Assembly: GCA_037903475.1 (NCBI GenBank)
Contig: JBAJFG010000172.1
Coordinates: 3,836,001-3,900,000 of the forward strand
Length of the DNA: 64,000 nucleotides
Direction: 5' to 3'
From: Ancylostoma caninum
Lineage: Eukaryota; Nematoda; Chromadorea; Rhabditida; Ancylostomatidae
Below, one piece after another: positions 1 to 11,129 of the stretch (position 1 is its first letter; each line of letters starts with the position of its first letter). The translations under genes were made by a program, and so were the position numbers. The notes beneath the pieces are model-generated. The model was not told the DNA's origin, did no database searches, and saw only the letters and a list, made by a program, of their open reading frames with translations.

Positions 1-83
1 TAAATGGTGAAAAAGTTGGAATGAACTATACCCTAACGAACGCTTTTTTTGACGGGCAAGTGCTTTGAAGGTGTTACTGGATA

Positions 84-290
84 GGTTTATAAAAAACTAA
101 TTCAATTGTTTTAAACACTATTTCCAGCGTAGCCCACCACAGCATCTTCCTGTAGTATTCCCCGAAGGGGTAATCGGTGCCCAACTCTTTTTTCTTTGTG
201 CTCGTTAGTTTAGAGTGGTTAGCATTTTCCCGTGAACTGTGAATTACTCCGAAAACTTTTTTTTACAACTAACTCATTCAGGAACTTTTT
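84..290 (-). other. Possible coding exon at the left edge, unidentified
   Basis: A minus-strand frame stays open for about 65 codons and ends at a TAA near 84. It contains a balanced aromatic-rich segment, ELGTDYPFGEYYRKMLWWATL. No homologue is recognised and splice sites are not decisive. The rest of 300-1000 shows nothing I can support. Confidence 0.2.
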
Positions 291-1017
291 CCAGAATTGT
301 CAATGATCCTACAAATTACACCTTAACTTTGGTTCTACACTCCAACAAATGAGTTTTAAACATTGAGAGCACACCGGAGATATGGCTATCGAACTCCTTT
401 CTTCCCTCTGTACTTACTAGCTGTATCAAAGTAGACAAATTTTCAGAACTTACTTTTCGTGCATCTGTGAATATTCGCCTAGAGCATCGCGATTCTCTAT
501 AGCATCACGCTTCCATACTGAGCTTTTGATGTGACAAGTCAGTGGCATCCAGAATGACCGCCCCGAAGGCAAGACGACAGCTCGCTATGGATAGTAGGGA
601 CAACCCCATTACTTCCGACCCGCTGCCTTTTATATTCCTGGCTAATGATATCGTAAATGTATCATTCGCTCTATCAATTCCAAGCGTCCCTTGAAGCAAT
701 CAACCCGATGTCATTCCGCAACAAACCAAACGTGGGGTCGGCACGCAGTTATTATGACTCGGAGGAACCTAAAGGCACGATTTGTGCGCTGCTGGCGTAT
801 GAGCACAAATTAGAAGCTCTCAAGTCGTTTGTGAAATTTGCATGAACAACAATACTTTGTACTTTATATAATGACAGTGAGTTCAATGTGTAATTACTAT
901 GAGAACCTTTCCAACCGTATTTGCAAAACCACACAAAGCTAACACAATTAAAACTTTGCAATAACATTTTTACTTTAACAGAACCACAAGATGCGTCTGA
1001 ATAACAAAGTCGCAAAA

Positions 1018-2801
1018 TTAATTGCGAGCGAGGAAATCGTGGTATCTCTGGTATGGTGTCTTGTCCAGAGCCTCCTCCTTCCAGAGGTCGGGAGTAAGGT
1101 AGGAGTAGGTTCGTTGCAGGGCAGCGTAGGTGGCCTTTGCGAAGTTTCCGAGTGTGGCAGTGGATCCGGTGGCTGACGTGTAACAATCTTGGATTCCAGC
1201 CATTTGAAGCAGTTTCTTGGGGACGGGAGCTGACACAATACCGGTACCACGAGGAGCAGGAACGAGTCGCACCATGACGGACGCGCACTTTCCGGTAACT
1301 TTACAAGGGACGGTGTGGGGCAGACCGATCTTGTTACCCCAGTAACCACGTCGGACAGGGATGACGGCGAGTTTGGCGGCGATGATGGCTCCACGGATGG
1401 CAGTGGCGACTTCTTTAGAGCACTTGACTCCAAGTCCGACATGGCCGTTGTGGTCACCAATGGCGACGAATGCCTTGAAGCGGGTTCGCTGACCGGCACT
1501 GAAAACTACCCAAATAAGGAAGAGAAAAACTTTGGCATACGAAAAAAACTCAAAGAACATACGTTGTTTGTTTCTGTACAGGAGTGATCTTCAGCACCTC
1601 ATCAGTGAGCTTGGAGCAGAGGGTATCAATGATCTCGTACTCCTAAATCTTGAAATTTGAAAGGAAATGAAAGCACAACGGTAAAATCACAAGAGTCTAG
1701 TAGTGCTGATAAGATATGGAGGAGAAAACTTGTTCACTGAGCAGGAAGAATAGGTCTTGGACATAAAACTCGTTCCCAGAAAACGTACACCAGTTTTTTT
1801 TTGGATGTTTAAAACCAATTTGGTGAACTTTTTGCCAGAAAAGGTAAACTTTTCTGTAGTTCTACCTATAGCTGTTAGATCAAAAACCCTGCATATATTA
1901 GCAAAACTTGAGGAACAAGTTCCATAACACTTACACTACTCCAAAAATAAACAAAAGGGTAAGAGAAAAGAAATTAGCTGTATGATACTTCGGTGATATA
2001 CATGCCACAACAAATGGCACATACGACCTTAAAAATATCCAAGTTATTTCGGCGGTTTTCGGCCCAAACAATACACACGCACTGCCTGGTTCCTATCCGC
2101 CAAATGAAATTAAAAAAAAAACGCATGGAAAGTGTGCATAGACAAACCTTGATTGGGAGGGAGTTAAGGTAAATCTCTTCGAGTGTGGTGATCTTTCCAT
2201 CCTTTACAAGACGCCCGAGCTTGGTAACTGGCACCCACTCAGATTCCTTCTCACCTCCACGTCCGGCACTGGAAATGAAGTCTACTCAGAATCCAACTTT
2301 CCGTGGTCAGTAAACTCATTCTATGTCAGTAAGGCAAAACATTCTGAATGTCGTGCACAATGGTGATATACATGCCCTAAAGAAACGGGCACATACGACC
2401 TTTAGTGTGAACATATAATATCGGCGGTTTTCGGCCCAATCAACGCACGAGCACTAACTGGTTCCTATCCGCCAGCTTATGTTTAACACAAGAATGTTAA
2501 AGGCCTAAAAGAATTTAGATACAAGGTATGAAAAAGGAATTTGACGGTATGATATGGTCAGGTAGTACTAACTCTCGCGATTCATGATAATTGAGGTACA
2601 CATCTCGGTTTCCCCTCATTTTTGGTGAATCTGACGAATAAATCCTGAGGAAGTATGTAGTGACACTTACCGTCCTCCTCGGCCACCACGACCGCCACGT
2701 CCGCGTCCACCTCGGCCACCGCGGTCTCCGCCAGCTCCACCGCGTCCTCCGCGGCCACCTCCGCTACCGAATCCACCTCGGAAACCTCCACGATCGCCCA
2801 T
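1018..2801 (-). CDS. rps-2: 40S ribosomal protein S2 (uS5), complete four-exon gene
   Basis: Small-subunit protein uS5, which sits near the mRNA entry side of the 40S subunit and contributes to decoding fidelity. Coding exons (minus): 2801-2671, 2268-2148, 1642-1563 and 1498-1018. All phases agree and give 270 aa, close to the usual animal length. Exon 1 encodes the Gly/Arg-rich (RGG) N-terminus typical of animal S2. Exon 2 carries [16 protein letters not shown]. Exon 4 carries the S5 double-stranded RNA-binding/C-terminal region, with motifs [17 protein letters not shown] and [14 protein letters not shown]. The stop is TAA at 1020-1018. Introns 1 and 2 each hold an H/ACA-like RNA on the same strand, a usual arrangement for ribosomal-protein host genes. 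The start ATG at 2801 is supported by the conserved N-terminal MGDRGG. No clear AATAAA was seen just downstream. Confidence 0.96.
1976..2102 (-). ncRNA. Intronic H/ACA snoRNA candidate in rps-2 intron 2 (paralogue of the intron 1 copy)
   Basis: Nearly the same RNA as the one in intron 1. It has the same 5' hairpin base GGCGGATAGG/CCGCC and the same internal loop GGGCCGAAAA. The hinge contains AAATAA (ANANNA). The second hairpin shares GTCGTATGTGCC and GGCATGTATATCACC. An ACA box lies at 1981-1979, three bases before the inferred 3' end. The loop tips and hinge have diverged while the putative guide pockets are preserved. That suggests an old intron-to-intron duplication under selection for the same target. 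Confidence 0.78.
2346..2474 (-). ncRNA. Intronic H/ACA snoRNA candidate in rps-2 intron 1
   Basis: Read on the minus strand, a first hairpin is closed by GGCGG (5' end, ~2474) and CCGCC. It is followed by a single-stranded hinge with an ANANNA match (ATATTA) and a second hairpin with a GTCGT/ACGAC base. The RNA ends with an ACA trinucleotide exactly three bases before the inferred 3' end (ACA at 2351-2349). This hairpin-hinge-hairpin-tail order and the ~129-nt length are the definition of an H/ACA pseudouridylation guide. The location inside a ribosomal-protein intron on the host strand supports it. The rRNA target is not assigned. Confidence 0.78.
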
Positions 2802-3465
2802 TTCTTGTAACCTCAAGCTAATAGATAAATCAGATCCAAACACTGAGGGATATCAATGCTTAGAAGGCGAAGACAAACGTGGAAAACAAAGTTGACTGGA
2901 AACCAGAACAGCAGAAACTGAATTCAGGGGAAAGAGAACTGGTTAAGACAGAAGAATAAATTCCGTCCACTATTTGGATGTTTGCAGATAGTTACGTCTT
3001 ATGAATAGTGAGCTGAAAAGCACCAAGATTCTACAGGAGTACTCGGATAAAAAAAAAACTCTTGACTTCGCTTCATTTGATTTTATGGGTTAGTGCGGAA
3101 TTGAGGAAACTTAGACTAGTAAAAAATCAAGAGACCTCACTGGATAAGGAGAATCCCAATTCCAACGCATTTAGACTAAGAAAATGCAAATGACCTGGAT
3201 TTCAGTGATTTACCTCTTCAAAACCAACCAAACAACCACAAACACTCCTCCCTACGGAGATAAGGCAACGAACGCAAGCCTGGGATTCTTCAAAACCACT
3301 TTTTATTGACAAACAGCTAAAATGAAGAAAAGAAAGCCATAAATGACCAAGAGAGGTTAAAAACTCGGATCTTTAGGCTGGCCGAGCCGAACTGCGGTTA
3401 CGGTAGAGAGCGCAATCGTCGCGGGGCCAACAGCGCGACAAATCAATGCGTCCTTTATTCTCAAT

Positions 3466-3640
3466 ATCCCAGGCACTTTCAGCGGACGGCGCGCGCACCC
3501 AATACAGGACGGCCCGCGTAAGGGTTGAGAATTGGCCAGGACTTGGGTGCGCGTGCCGTCCGCTGCTGCTTGCTAGCGGACCAGCCGCGTGCCTTCAACG
3601 GACCAGCCGCGCGCCTTTCTGAGAACCGGTGAATAGCTCC
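3466..3640. repeat. GC-rich inverted-repeat element (copy 1)
   Basis: Contains inverted arms: AGCGGACGGCGCGCGCACCC near 3481 faces TGGGTGCGCGTGCCGTCCGCT near 3545 with one mismatch. Tandem GCGGACCAGCCGCG-type motifs follow. It shares the start CAGGCACTTTCAGCGGACG with the element at 4607-4740, which is in opposite orientation. It has no coding content and is probably a non-autonomous DNA element. The flanks 2900-3460 and 3650-4000 show no gene. Confidence 0.55.
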
Positions 3641-4606
3641 GTCCTCTACCCTTTCTTTAACAGTCTAAACGCTTCATATCACAAATGGACAAAACGTTAA
3701 CATCACATATAATACATGATTAGTTTATTTTACCATTATCTTAGTACAAACAAAGCAAATATAGCTTCAAATGACAGGAGTCTACGTGACAACGTCTATA
3801 CAGCTTGAAATAATACCAGACAATAATGAACGAATAAGTAGAAGGAGGTGTACAATACATCAGTGACCGTGGCGTCACGAGTATTGTACATATCCTCTAT
3901 ATATCGATATTCATAAATACACCCTTCTTGCCGCCTGCACTGCCTGCCTTATTAGGTGTCGTATAGATCATTCGTATCTCTGAAAATCCAAACGCTCCTT
4001 ATCAACAGTGACGTTGGGAACTACAGAAACGAACTCACTGTAAAAGGTTATGAACTTCAAAGCCTTCTTCTCCGTCACCCACAGATGCAGCCGTAGTGCG
4101 TGTTCCCTTCAAAAATATAATATGTGGTATCCATAGCTGTTCACTAGATGAATTAGTAAAAATGACAGGTAAGCGAAGAATTATAAAGAAGTAACCAACT
4201 GACGATGTGCTCTTTCTGAACTTCTCGGCCTCACTGTACCACTGCTTGATTCGGCTGCTCAGCTTGTGGAGCGGCGCCAGACGCAACTTCTTCTGTCACT
4301 TCGCCTTCTCCGACAATGGTCTGAGGTCTGAGGGGCAGTAACGCACTTCAAGTGACCCTAAATTTTGAAAAGTGTAAAACAAGAGCATTCCTCTATGTAT
4401 ACGAAAACGGGAGACGATTGAAAACCAAAGCGTGTGTGACTTCACCGCACACCAAGACACTCAAAACAAACGAAAAATAGGTAGAAAAATAGGTAGAATG
4501 GATACGACGTTCAGTCAGCACTGGGTTCGCGGCAATTTGAATTCAAATGAATAAAATGCTGTAATATTTCGTCGCGGTTGTTTCACAGTTCACGCCAAAA
4601 TTAAGG

Positions 4607-4740
4607 CGCGCGGATGGTCCGTGTTCAGAATGGGTCCGCGGCTGGTCCGCTGCGAAGCTCCGCCCACATTTTGGGTCCGCGGCCCGTCCGCAACCAAGGT
4701 TTTGGCACGCGGATCGTCCGCTGAAAGTGCCTGAGATGAG
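4607..4740 (-). repeat. GC-rich inverted-repeat element (copy 2)
   Basis: The minus strand begins CAGGCACTTTCAGCGGACG, as in the copy at 3466, and is built of repeated CGGACC/GCCGCGGAC motifs. It is strikingly GC-rich against an AT-rich background. The small ORFs across it are repeat translations. Confidence 0.5.
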
Positions 4741-4779
4741 CACCTTTGTTCTGCTTGCGGTATTACCGAAGTATTTTTG

Positions 4780-5052
4780 AAAAGTTTATTCATAGAACAC
4801 GTATTTACATACAATACTTCCATCAAATACGCTACTTTCTTCTGTTTGGCCGATTCCTATAGTACAAGTAGGGATCCAGATATCGATTGAATGAGACTTT
4901 ATGTCCGTTCAGCGGTTGGTTGAGTGGCAGACCGATCTCGTCATCCACAGTTTGTGGAGGTGAGAACACCTGTCTGAGACTCACATAGCTGGCGTTCTCA
5001 TCTTGCTTGGTACTGTTGTCGATGAATGGTATCGACAAGAGCGGTGTGGGCT
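4780..5052 (-). CDS. 3'-terminal exon of an unidentified protein gene
   Basis: A minus-strand exon opens after a good acceptor (gatttcag, exon from ~5052). It reads in phase 0 for about 72 codons to TAG at 4834-4832, beginning PTPLLSIPFIDNSTKQDENA and ending in a basic C-terminus YYRNRPNRRK. An AATAAA polyadenylation signal lies about 50 bases downstream (~4785-4780). The polar, Pro/Tyr/Asn-rich composition is protein-like but not a family I know. It may be the last exon of the secreted-protein gene that starts at 6518, but the intervening exon reads to a stop, so they are kept separate. Confidence 0.45.
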
Positions 5053-5447
5053 GAAATCAGAACTTTTCTGAGATTGAATTGGGCAAATTACTTGAATATT
5101 TTGAATGTGCTTTTTTTTTGAAATCCCAAGGGAAATTATACGGTCTCAAGGCGGCGCACACGCGAATTATGACCTGGTTTAAGGCGACGGTATCTGAATA
5201 TCTATGTATACCAACTGCCTTTTTCGGCTGCCACTTCGAAAACTGCACAATTACCCGCGTTCTCTCTACTCTTATAACTCTCAAGCTATCTTTTTTTATA
5301 AGACAAACTGTAGCTTCGTTCAATGTCATGCTGTTTAGATGTTTCGACCCCATGGATTCTTTTTCAACTCATTTTCTATCATGCACCACTCGCAGTTTAA
5401 ACAAGAACAAAAACAGGATTAAGCTCATGAGACTCCAATGATCAAGG

Positions 5448-6518
5448 CATATACTCCTTAGTATCTGTCTGGATATTTCAGGGCAGGAGGCCACATATAG
5501 TCCTTGTCGAAAAGATAGACGGATTGCGCGTGCGATTTCATAGCGTTGCGGCTGTAGAATCGCGGACCTACTGGATCCTCTCACTTCTAACGTGCTATCT
5601 TGCATTCAAGTCCCACCGCGTTCTTCCAGTCACAGAATCCGTCCATCTTCTCGAGAGGGACTGTAGATGACTGGACGAGAATATGAACAATGACAACAAT
5701 GACATTGGTCAGTGTGGATGCGCAGACAAACAGCGCACCGCGTTGCGGGTGATACTGTGCGTGCGACCTCGATCACTGGAGTTTCATGTGCTTATTGTTT
5801 TTTTTTTTGCTCTGCTGATTATTCGATTGTCTTGACAGACTGTGCCTCGAAGAGCACTATGACCGCCATCAGAATTCAGTAGGCGTTGGGCGTTAAAGGT
5901 ATTGATATTTTGCCTATGTTTTTACCCAAGCACATAGGAATAGAAACAAAAAAAAACAAAGGAAACTATGGAAAGTAACAGCGTTCAATTTCTCTGCCGC
6001 GCTGCGTGTGTGGTGCGGCGCGGTTGACCAGTCATTCTGTGGAGCAATAGTGATTTACTGGCGCTGTATCTTGAAAACCAGAGCGAAAATACATCAGAAT
6101 ATGGGGTGATGCTGTACGTAAACGATGTTTTGAATACCCTTAATCAGTCGAAGTCCTGGGTTAACGAGAAGGTGGACGTAACTCATTAACGCACTCATCT
6201 GACAAGTTACGAAATGAAGTCGGAATTCAAAAAAAAACTGTATTCTTTACAGAATAGAACTCTCCATTTCATACAATTTTATGATGAAATCCCCCGATCT
6301 CTCTACTTGGCGCATTCTACCCAATCACAAGCTGTACCTACCGTAGTTCTGCTCCTAGCGAACACCTTCAATGCGTAGAGTTGCCTTAGTCGTTGGTAGT
6401 TCTTCAGGTAATAGTCATAGGTGGTGTGCTCGAGATTTCTCACCCATAGCTGCTCTCGATAGTCGAGATCAGCTGTTGTTAGGCAAAGAAGAAGGGCACA
6501 AAACACGACTCGCAGCAT
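5448..6518 (-). CDS. Probable small secreted protein, three-exon model
   Basis: Exon 1 (6518-6342) starts with a signal peptide, MLRVVFCALLLCLTTA, followed by a Tyr/Leu/Arg-rich mature region (LKNYQRLRQLYALKVF). It ends in phase 0 at a strong donor (gtaggtac). A plausible second exon follows the acceptor catctacag near 5668 and ends at gtgggac. The acceptor gattctacag (~5565) then leads to a frame reading RNAMKSHAQSVYLFDKDYMW and PPALKYPDRY before TAA. Phases agree across the three pieces (about 105 aa). No domain is recognised. Exon 1 is the most secure part; the other two exons and the ~670-bp first intron are inference. Confidence 0.45.
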
Positions 6519-8065
6519 CGCTGGGGGCGAATGCGATCTGCGCGGCGGCAAATCATGGGAAACTCGTTCATCAGTGTTTATCATCGAAACGAAAGAAATG
6601 ACGACTGAAGGACATTGTTTGGCAGATCATCAACGATATGTTAACAGCTGCTTTCTCACAGTGTTTCGGACGGTATCTCGAACGACATGTTGGATGGCAC
6701 CTGAAAAAAAGGACCTCAATGTGTCTGTACATACTATCTACGGTTGCAGGAGTAGTAATAATGGTGCAAAATCAATCAAAAACTACGTGTATTTTTCTCC
6801 AAAAACACTCAAAATATAAAGGAAAAATAAACCGAAAACAAAAGAGAATTTACAAAAAAAAAAATGAAATGCCCGTGTCCATTTCGGCGACAATTCAAAT
6901 TTAGCATTCTATTCACTTCATTAATAATATAGGAGAAAAAATATAGAAAAATACTGCAGTTTTGCCCCACGATAAAGAGCGAGACCAGCGCGTCGCGGTG
7001 CACTTCGTCGCGGCGCGGCCAACCTTGGGCAGAGAGCGAGAAGGCGAGCGCCAGACAACCAGGGCGTGGCGCAAAGTGCACAGCACCGTGCGGGCCTCGA
7101 CCGCTGATGTTCTCTCTTATTACGCTAAGAATACTCTCTATTTCAGGCAAAATGACCCAATGAACTTTATTTTTGGGCCAGTTCAATAAAACGAAGGTAT
7201 TCCCACCTCCTCAACTGTTCTCCATCTATTCCCACTGTATACCATTTTGTATATCCGTGGAGCCTAAAATAAAACTCTCATAGAAGTCTCTGATAATTGT
7301 GTAGCACGAACACAGGCTGATCAGCGTAATGAGTCGATTCCAAAACTTGTGGATTCTCCCTTATTGCTGCCATCCTCCCCTCAGTTGCTGTTAAAAGGGG
7401 AGAAGTTACAGCAGTGATTGAGGAAGTAGCATATGGGAGATTTGAAGGGGGGCCTTAGAGGGGGCCTTATGGGCCTTAGACATTGAACTGGACGTATAGC
7501 GCTATTTGGCCTGCATTTTCTGTGCATAACTTCCAGAGGAAGTTCTGTTTCTGGTAGAGTGTGTATATACCTCTTCTCTGGCAGCTGAGTCGAGATCCGG
7601 ATCTCGCATTATACTTCCAATTCCTCCTTCTTTAACTTTTGATCTAAATGTTGTATAAACTCGGTCATAGCTGGGATAGTAATAGGATATTCATTAGTAC
7701 TACGAATAAGTGCAGATAAATAAATACTAACAATAACAATAGGGCTGCTATAATTACTGACTGACAACTTACGCATTAAAATCTGTGCCGAATCCAGCAT
7801 AATCCGACCCCGGTATCTAAAAATGTCCATAATTCTTCGTTTATTTCCTTTATGTTCCAATCACTTACCTCCATGTCCAAAGCGGACATTGGCAGACCCG
7901 CGGAGCGCCGTTCGCTTTCTTTTTTTCTTTTCTTTTTCTGTTCTTTCCTTTTCTTCTCTATTTCTTGCCAACTTTCTTTGACTGCTTTGTTCTATAAAGA
8001 ATCAGGACTATTCTGATTACTGAAGTACTCTACACATATTTCCCTCTAAGTTACAGGGCATCACA

Positions 8066-9160
8066 CATATACAAAGAACTCCAAACGGCGGTGTGCAAGG
8101 GGCGGGAACGCGGCGCGGTACTACTGGCAGAAGCAGACAACCATCACAGACAATTTCGGGGGCAAATCCCGTTCCGAACGAGCGGGGGGGGGGGGCGAGG
8201 GTCGAAACGAGCGTTTGGGTGTTTTCGCCAGAGAAGTAGTCGCGTTCAGGCCGCTGTGGGGCCGCTGAAAACGGGGCTTCCACTCCTATCCGCCCGCGTA
8301 CTGTCCGCGTTCAGGCCGCCATGAGCCCGCAGACTACCAGGCGCTACTGCTCCTAACCCAGCGCACAAGGTGGTATTCTCCACAACTACCTGTCAGCTGG
8401 ACGCACCGTGACAACCTCTGGCAGCTTGGTCACTGCTTGGGCACAGTCTCGCACGGAGGAGCTCCGGGTTCGAAGCTGTTGTGGATCCAAAGTGATCCAC
8501 CGGAGTAAAAAAGCAATACAAATATGCAAATTCTTATCAGAAATACGAAAAGATGGCTGTTTGCAAGGTCCATCCATGATTTCGTAGTGCTAGCCTTCCT
8601 TTATTATTGAGAGGATTCGAACCAACCTGATCATTCTTTACGAATAACTGAGACTCCGCTGCTTTATTCACTAGGCCATCCATGCTGCTGATCTCTTCCA
8701 TACCGGTGTTGCCTTCATCCTTTATCACGCAACCACCATCAACAGTCAACCATTCCGACCGAGCTAGTTCCTTATTGAGCCGAAATGTGTAATCGTTCAG
8801 GCCGCTTTTTGGAGATGTTTGCCGGCGGTCAGTGGCCGCAGAAAGCGGGCAGATGCCCGACACTCTTCACATAGCGGGCCGAACCCCGACGGTGGTGCTT
8901 TAGCCCGAATGACTCTGCGTTCAGCCCGCGATTCGCCCGACAGCGCGTTTGGCCCGCAACATTCGTGGTTTCCGCCCGCTGTTTGTCCGCTATTGGTCCT
9001 CGTTCAAACGTTTCGTCGGGGATTTGCCGGCGGCTGGAACGGGATTTGCCCGCGAAATTGTCTGAGCAGAGCCACATGCAGAACTTCTGTGTCTCCGCTT
9101 AGCGGAGCCGCGCCGCGGTCCCGCCCTATGCACACTGCTGTCTGGGCTGGAGTTCCCTGT
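8066..9160. mobile_element. ~1.1-kb GC-rich element with long imperfect inverted termini
   Basis: The left part (about 8066-8175, with GTGTGCAAGGGGCGGGAACG and ACAATTTCGGGGGCAAATCC) is matched in inverse orientation by the right part (about 9030-9160, GGATTTGCCCGCGAAATTGT and the complement of GTGTGCATAGGGCGGGACCG). Inside are many GGCCGC/CCCGCC motifs, a G13 run near 8187 and an insertion carrying a tRNA-like sequence (8610-8695). No transposase is seen, so it is read as a non-autonomous foldback-type element. Confidence 0.5.
8610..8695 (-). repeat. tRNA-derived SINE fragment
   Basis: The minus strand reads GGATGGCCTAGTGAATAAAG (A-box region), then a perfect B-box GGTTCGAATCC, with a long Ser/Leu-like spacing between. 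The acceptor stem does not pair, so it is not a functional tRNA. It is clearly related to the copy at 22143. Confidence 0.5.
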
Positions 9161-9261
9161 ATGTCTGTAGGCACTCTAACTATAAATGGACTATTTTTAC
9201 TTGCATAGTTGAGAAGTGACTCATTTTACGATAGATTACGGTAGATCCAAGTATCAGGACC

Positions 9262-10466
9262 AGAGAAATTGTTTGTATGACACTCACGTAAGCTCGCTTA
9301 TAAAATACGAAACAGCCAATGAACACAATCAGTGTGAACACCAACGGGATCAGCGTAATAAAAATCCAAAATGGAAATGGATGTACTCCTGGAAAGTTGC
9401 CAGTGTCAAGTCTGATCACACTCTACCATACTCCAACAACTCACTAGGTTCACTTTGCCTGGCAGGTCCCACTTTTTGCCCTGGATTCGACTCCATTTTT
9501 TGCTTGGTGTTTCCCATGCTAGGAGGACTTTTCTTCCTTTCTTTTGATGGTTTTGTGGCTTTAGATTTAGCTGCTCGTCGTTTTCTTTTGTAGATTGGTT
9601 CTCCTTAAAAAATGCTCCTTCCTCTCCTTTAGTTCCACTTTAACGCCAAACATAGTACTTTTTTTAAGGGAACCTCGAGACCCTATAGGTCCCCGCGTTT
9701 GCCGTATGCGACCGAGCCGAATTCCTCTCTTTCCTGGTCATTGCAGGTGAAGTGGACTCACTCATGCATCGACTGTGAGTGGAGGAGACCTCAGACGTAA
9801 GAGCGTTGATAATAAATGGGGCTTGGCGATCGATAGGCATCGTTTCCACTACTGCTTTTGCTCACATCGTCAGTTCATATTGGGCACATCTTCGAGAGTA
9901 CGGGCGATGAGCTCCGTTTGGCAGCTCCATGGCGATGTGACGTGCAATATTTCTTATATCGCCGGTTTCTTTCTATTCATTTCGAAGATACCCTATGAGC
10001 TACTTTATGTTCGGAAAACTATAGATGAGACTGTTGGATAGGTTGACTCTCCTCTGTGTAGGTGCATTGTTTTACAAGGTTGTGGTCATTTTGGCCCAAC
10101 AGGTTCCTAAAGTACTATCAGAAATTGCATTACCTTCTCCTGCTACATCCTTGAAATCCTTGAATATGCCTATACCACGACCAGGAACAGGCTGTTGTTG
10201 TTCTGCTGCCAACCGGCCGGATATATTCTGATGCAGCCGTTGATCCAGAAGTTGTGTGTCTAAATTGCTACGCAATAGCTCCCACATAGATGTTAAAACA
10301 GGCAACGTCAGTGGTACAGCGATATTTCTGCTGAAAACTTCTTGAACCTGCTCAGTTATCTTTGGTATACTTTACCTAGTACTTGTTCATATTTCTGAAA
10401 CAATTTCAGCTTGACTTGCACCGTTGTGCAGAGGAGGAGGACAAGCAGCTCACATCGGAACCGCAT
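9262..10466 (-). CDS. Probable signal-peptide plus single-pass membrane protein gene, partial model
   Basis: Exon 1 (10466-10376) encodes a signal peptide (MRFRCELLVLLLCTTVQV) and ends at gtaaagt. Exon 2 (10340-10134) reads in phase with LPVLTSMWELLRSNLDTQLL and a PVPGRGIGIFKDFKD segment to donor gtaatgc. Exon 3 begins near 9860 and reads TMPIDRQAPFIINALTSEVS. A Lys/Arg-rich exon follows (~9575-9430; KRKRRAAKSKATKPSKERKK). Exon 5 (9388-9288) is flanked by a strong acceptor and donor and encodes one transmembrane helix, FWIFITLIPLVFTLIVFIGC, then FYKRAY. The phases of exons 1-2, 2-3 and 4-5 agree. The exon 3-4 junction and the 3' end are unresolved, and intron 1 would be only 35 nt. No family is recognised. 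Confidence 0.5.
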
Positions 10467-11129
10467 TGAATGAAATGAAACACGCTTAGGATGTAGAACA
10501 CTCTCAGCAGTGTATCAGTTACAATTTCGGCTGTAAATGTTATAGTTTATCTCTGGTGATGGTTTGTTTCAGTATTGTAAACCATTATTATTTACACTAT
10601 TTGTATTACAACACCCATCTGTGACCTCCCACTCTTTTCGCAGAATGTTGCACAGCCAATAGAATTAAGAGAAAACGTCTACAACGGAAACATCCTCAAT
10701 TTTTCTTCCACAGGTTTTAGTTATAGTCGTTCCAGCTCAAACTAACAAATTTAGCTACATCCCATGTGGATTGCATTGGCTTAGCGCTTGTTTTTATTTA
10801 TTTATTTATGTGCACGTCTGTGCGCTATACACTCATCGATTCAAACTCAAAAAGGTGGTAGAAGAGCTCTCCAGGTCTATATATCAAAAACTAACTCAAG
10901 ATGTGCCTCTGATGTGGTAAACGTATGTGATTGTTTTTCTCTGAAGTAAACTTCTACATAGCAGAATCAGTGAGACATCCATGCGTTTCGCTCAGAACTG
11001 CTCCCACGAACAGAGAGGATTCTGAGGCAATAGCCGTATTTCCCTTGAACAGGAGCCGTTCTTTTTCGTGATAGTATTGCTCAAGTGGGAAAGAACCTTA
11101 GGTTCCATCTCTGTCGGTTCCTCATATTA

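Noticed and set aside
4050..4370. Possible terminal exon (frames reading SLEVRYCPSDLRPLSEKAK or TIVGEGEVTEEVASGAAP)
   Set aside because: Two competing frames after the same acceptor, both short, neither recognisable.
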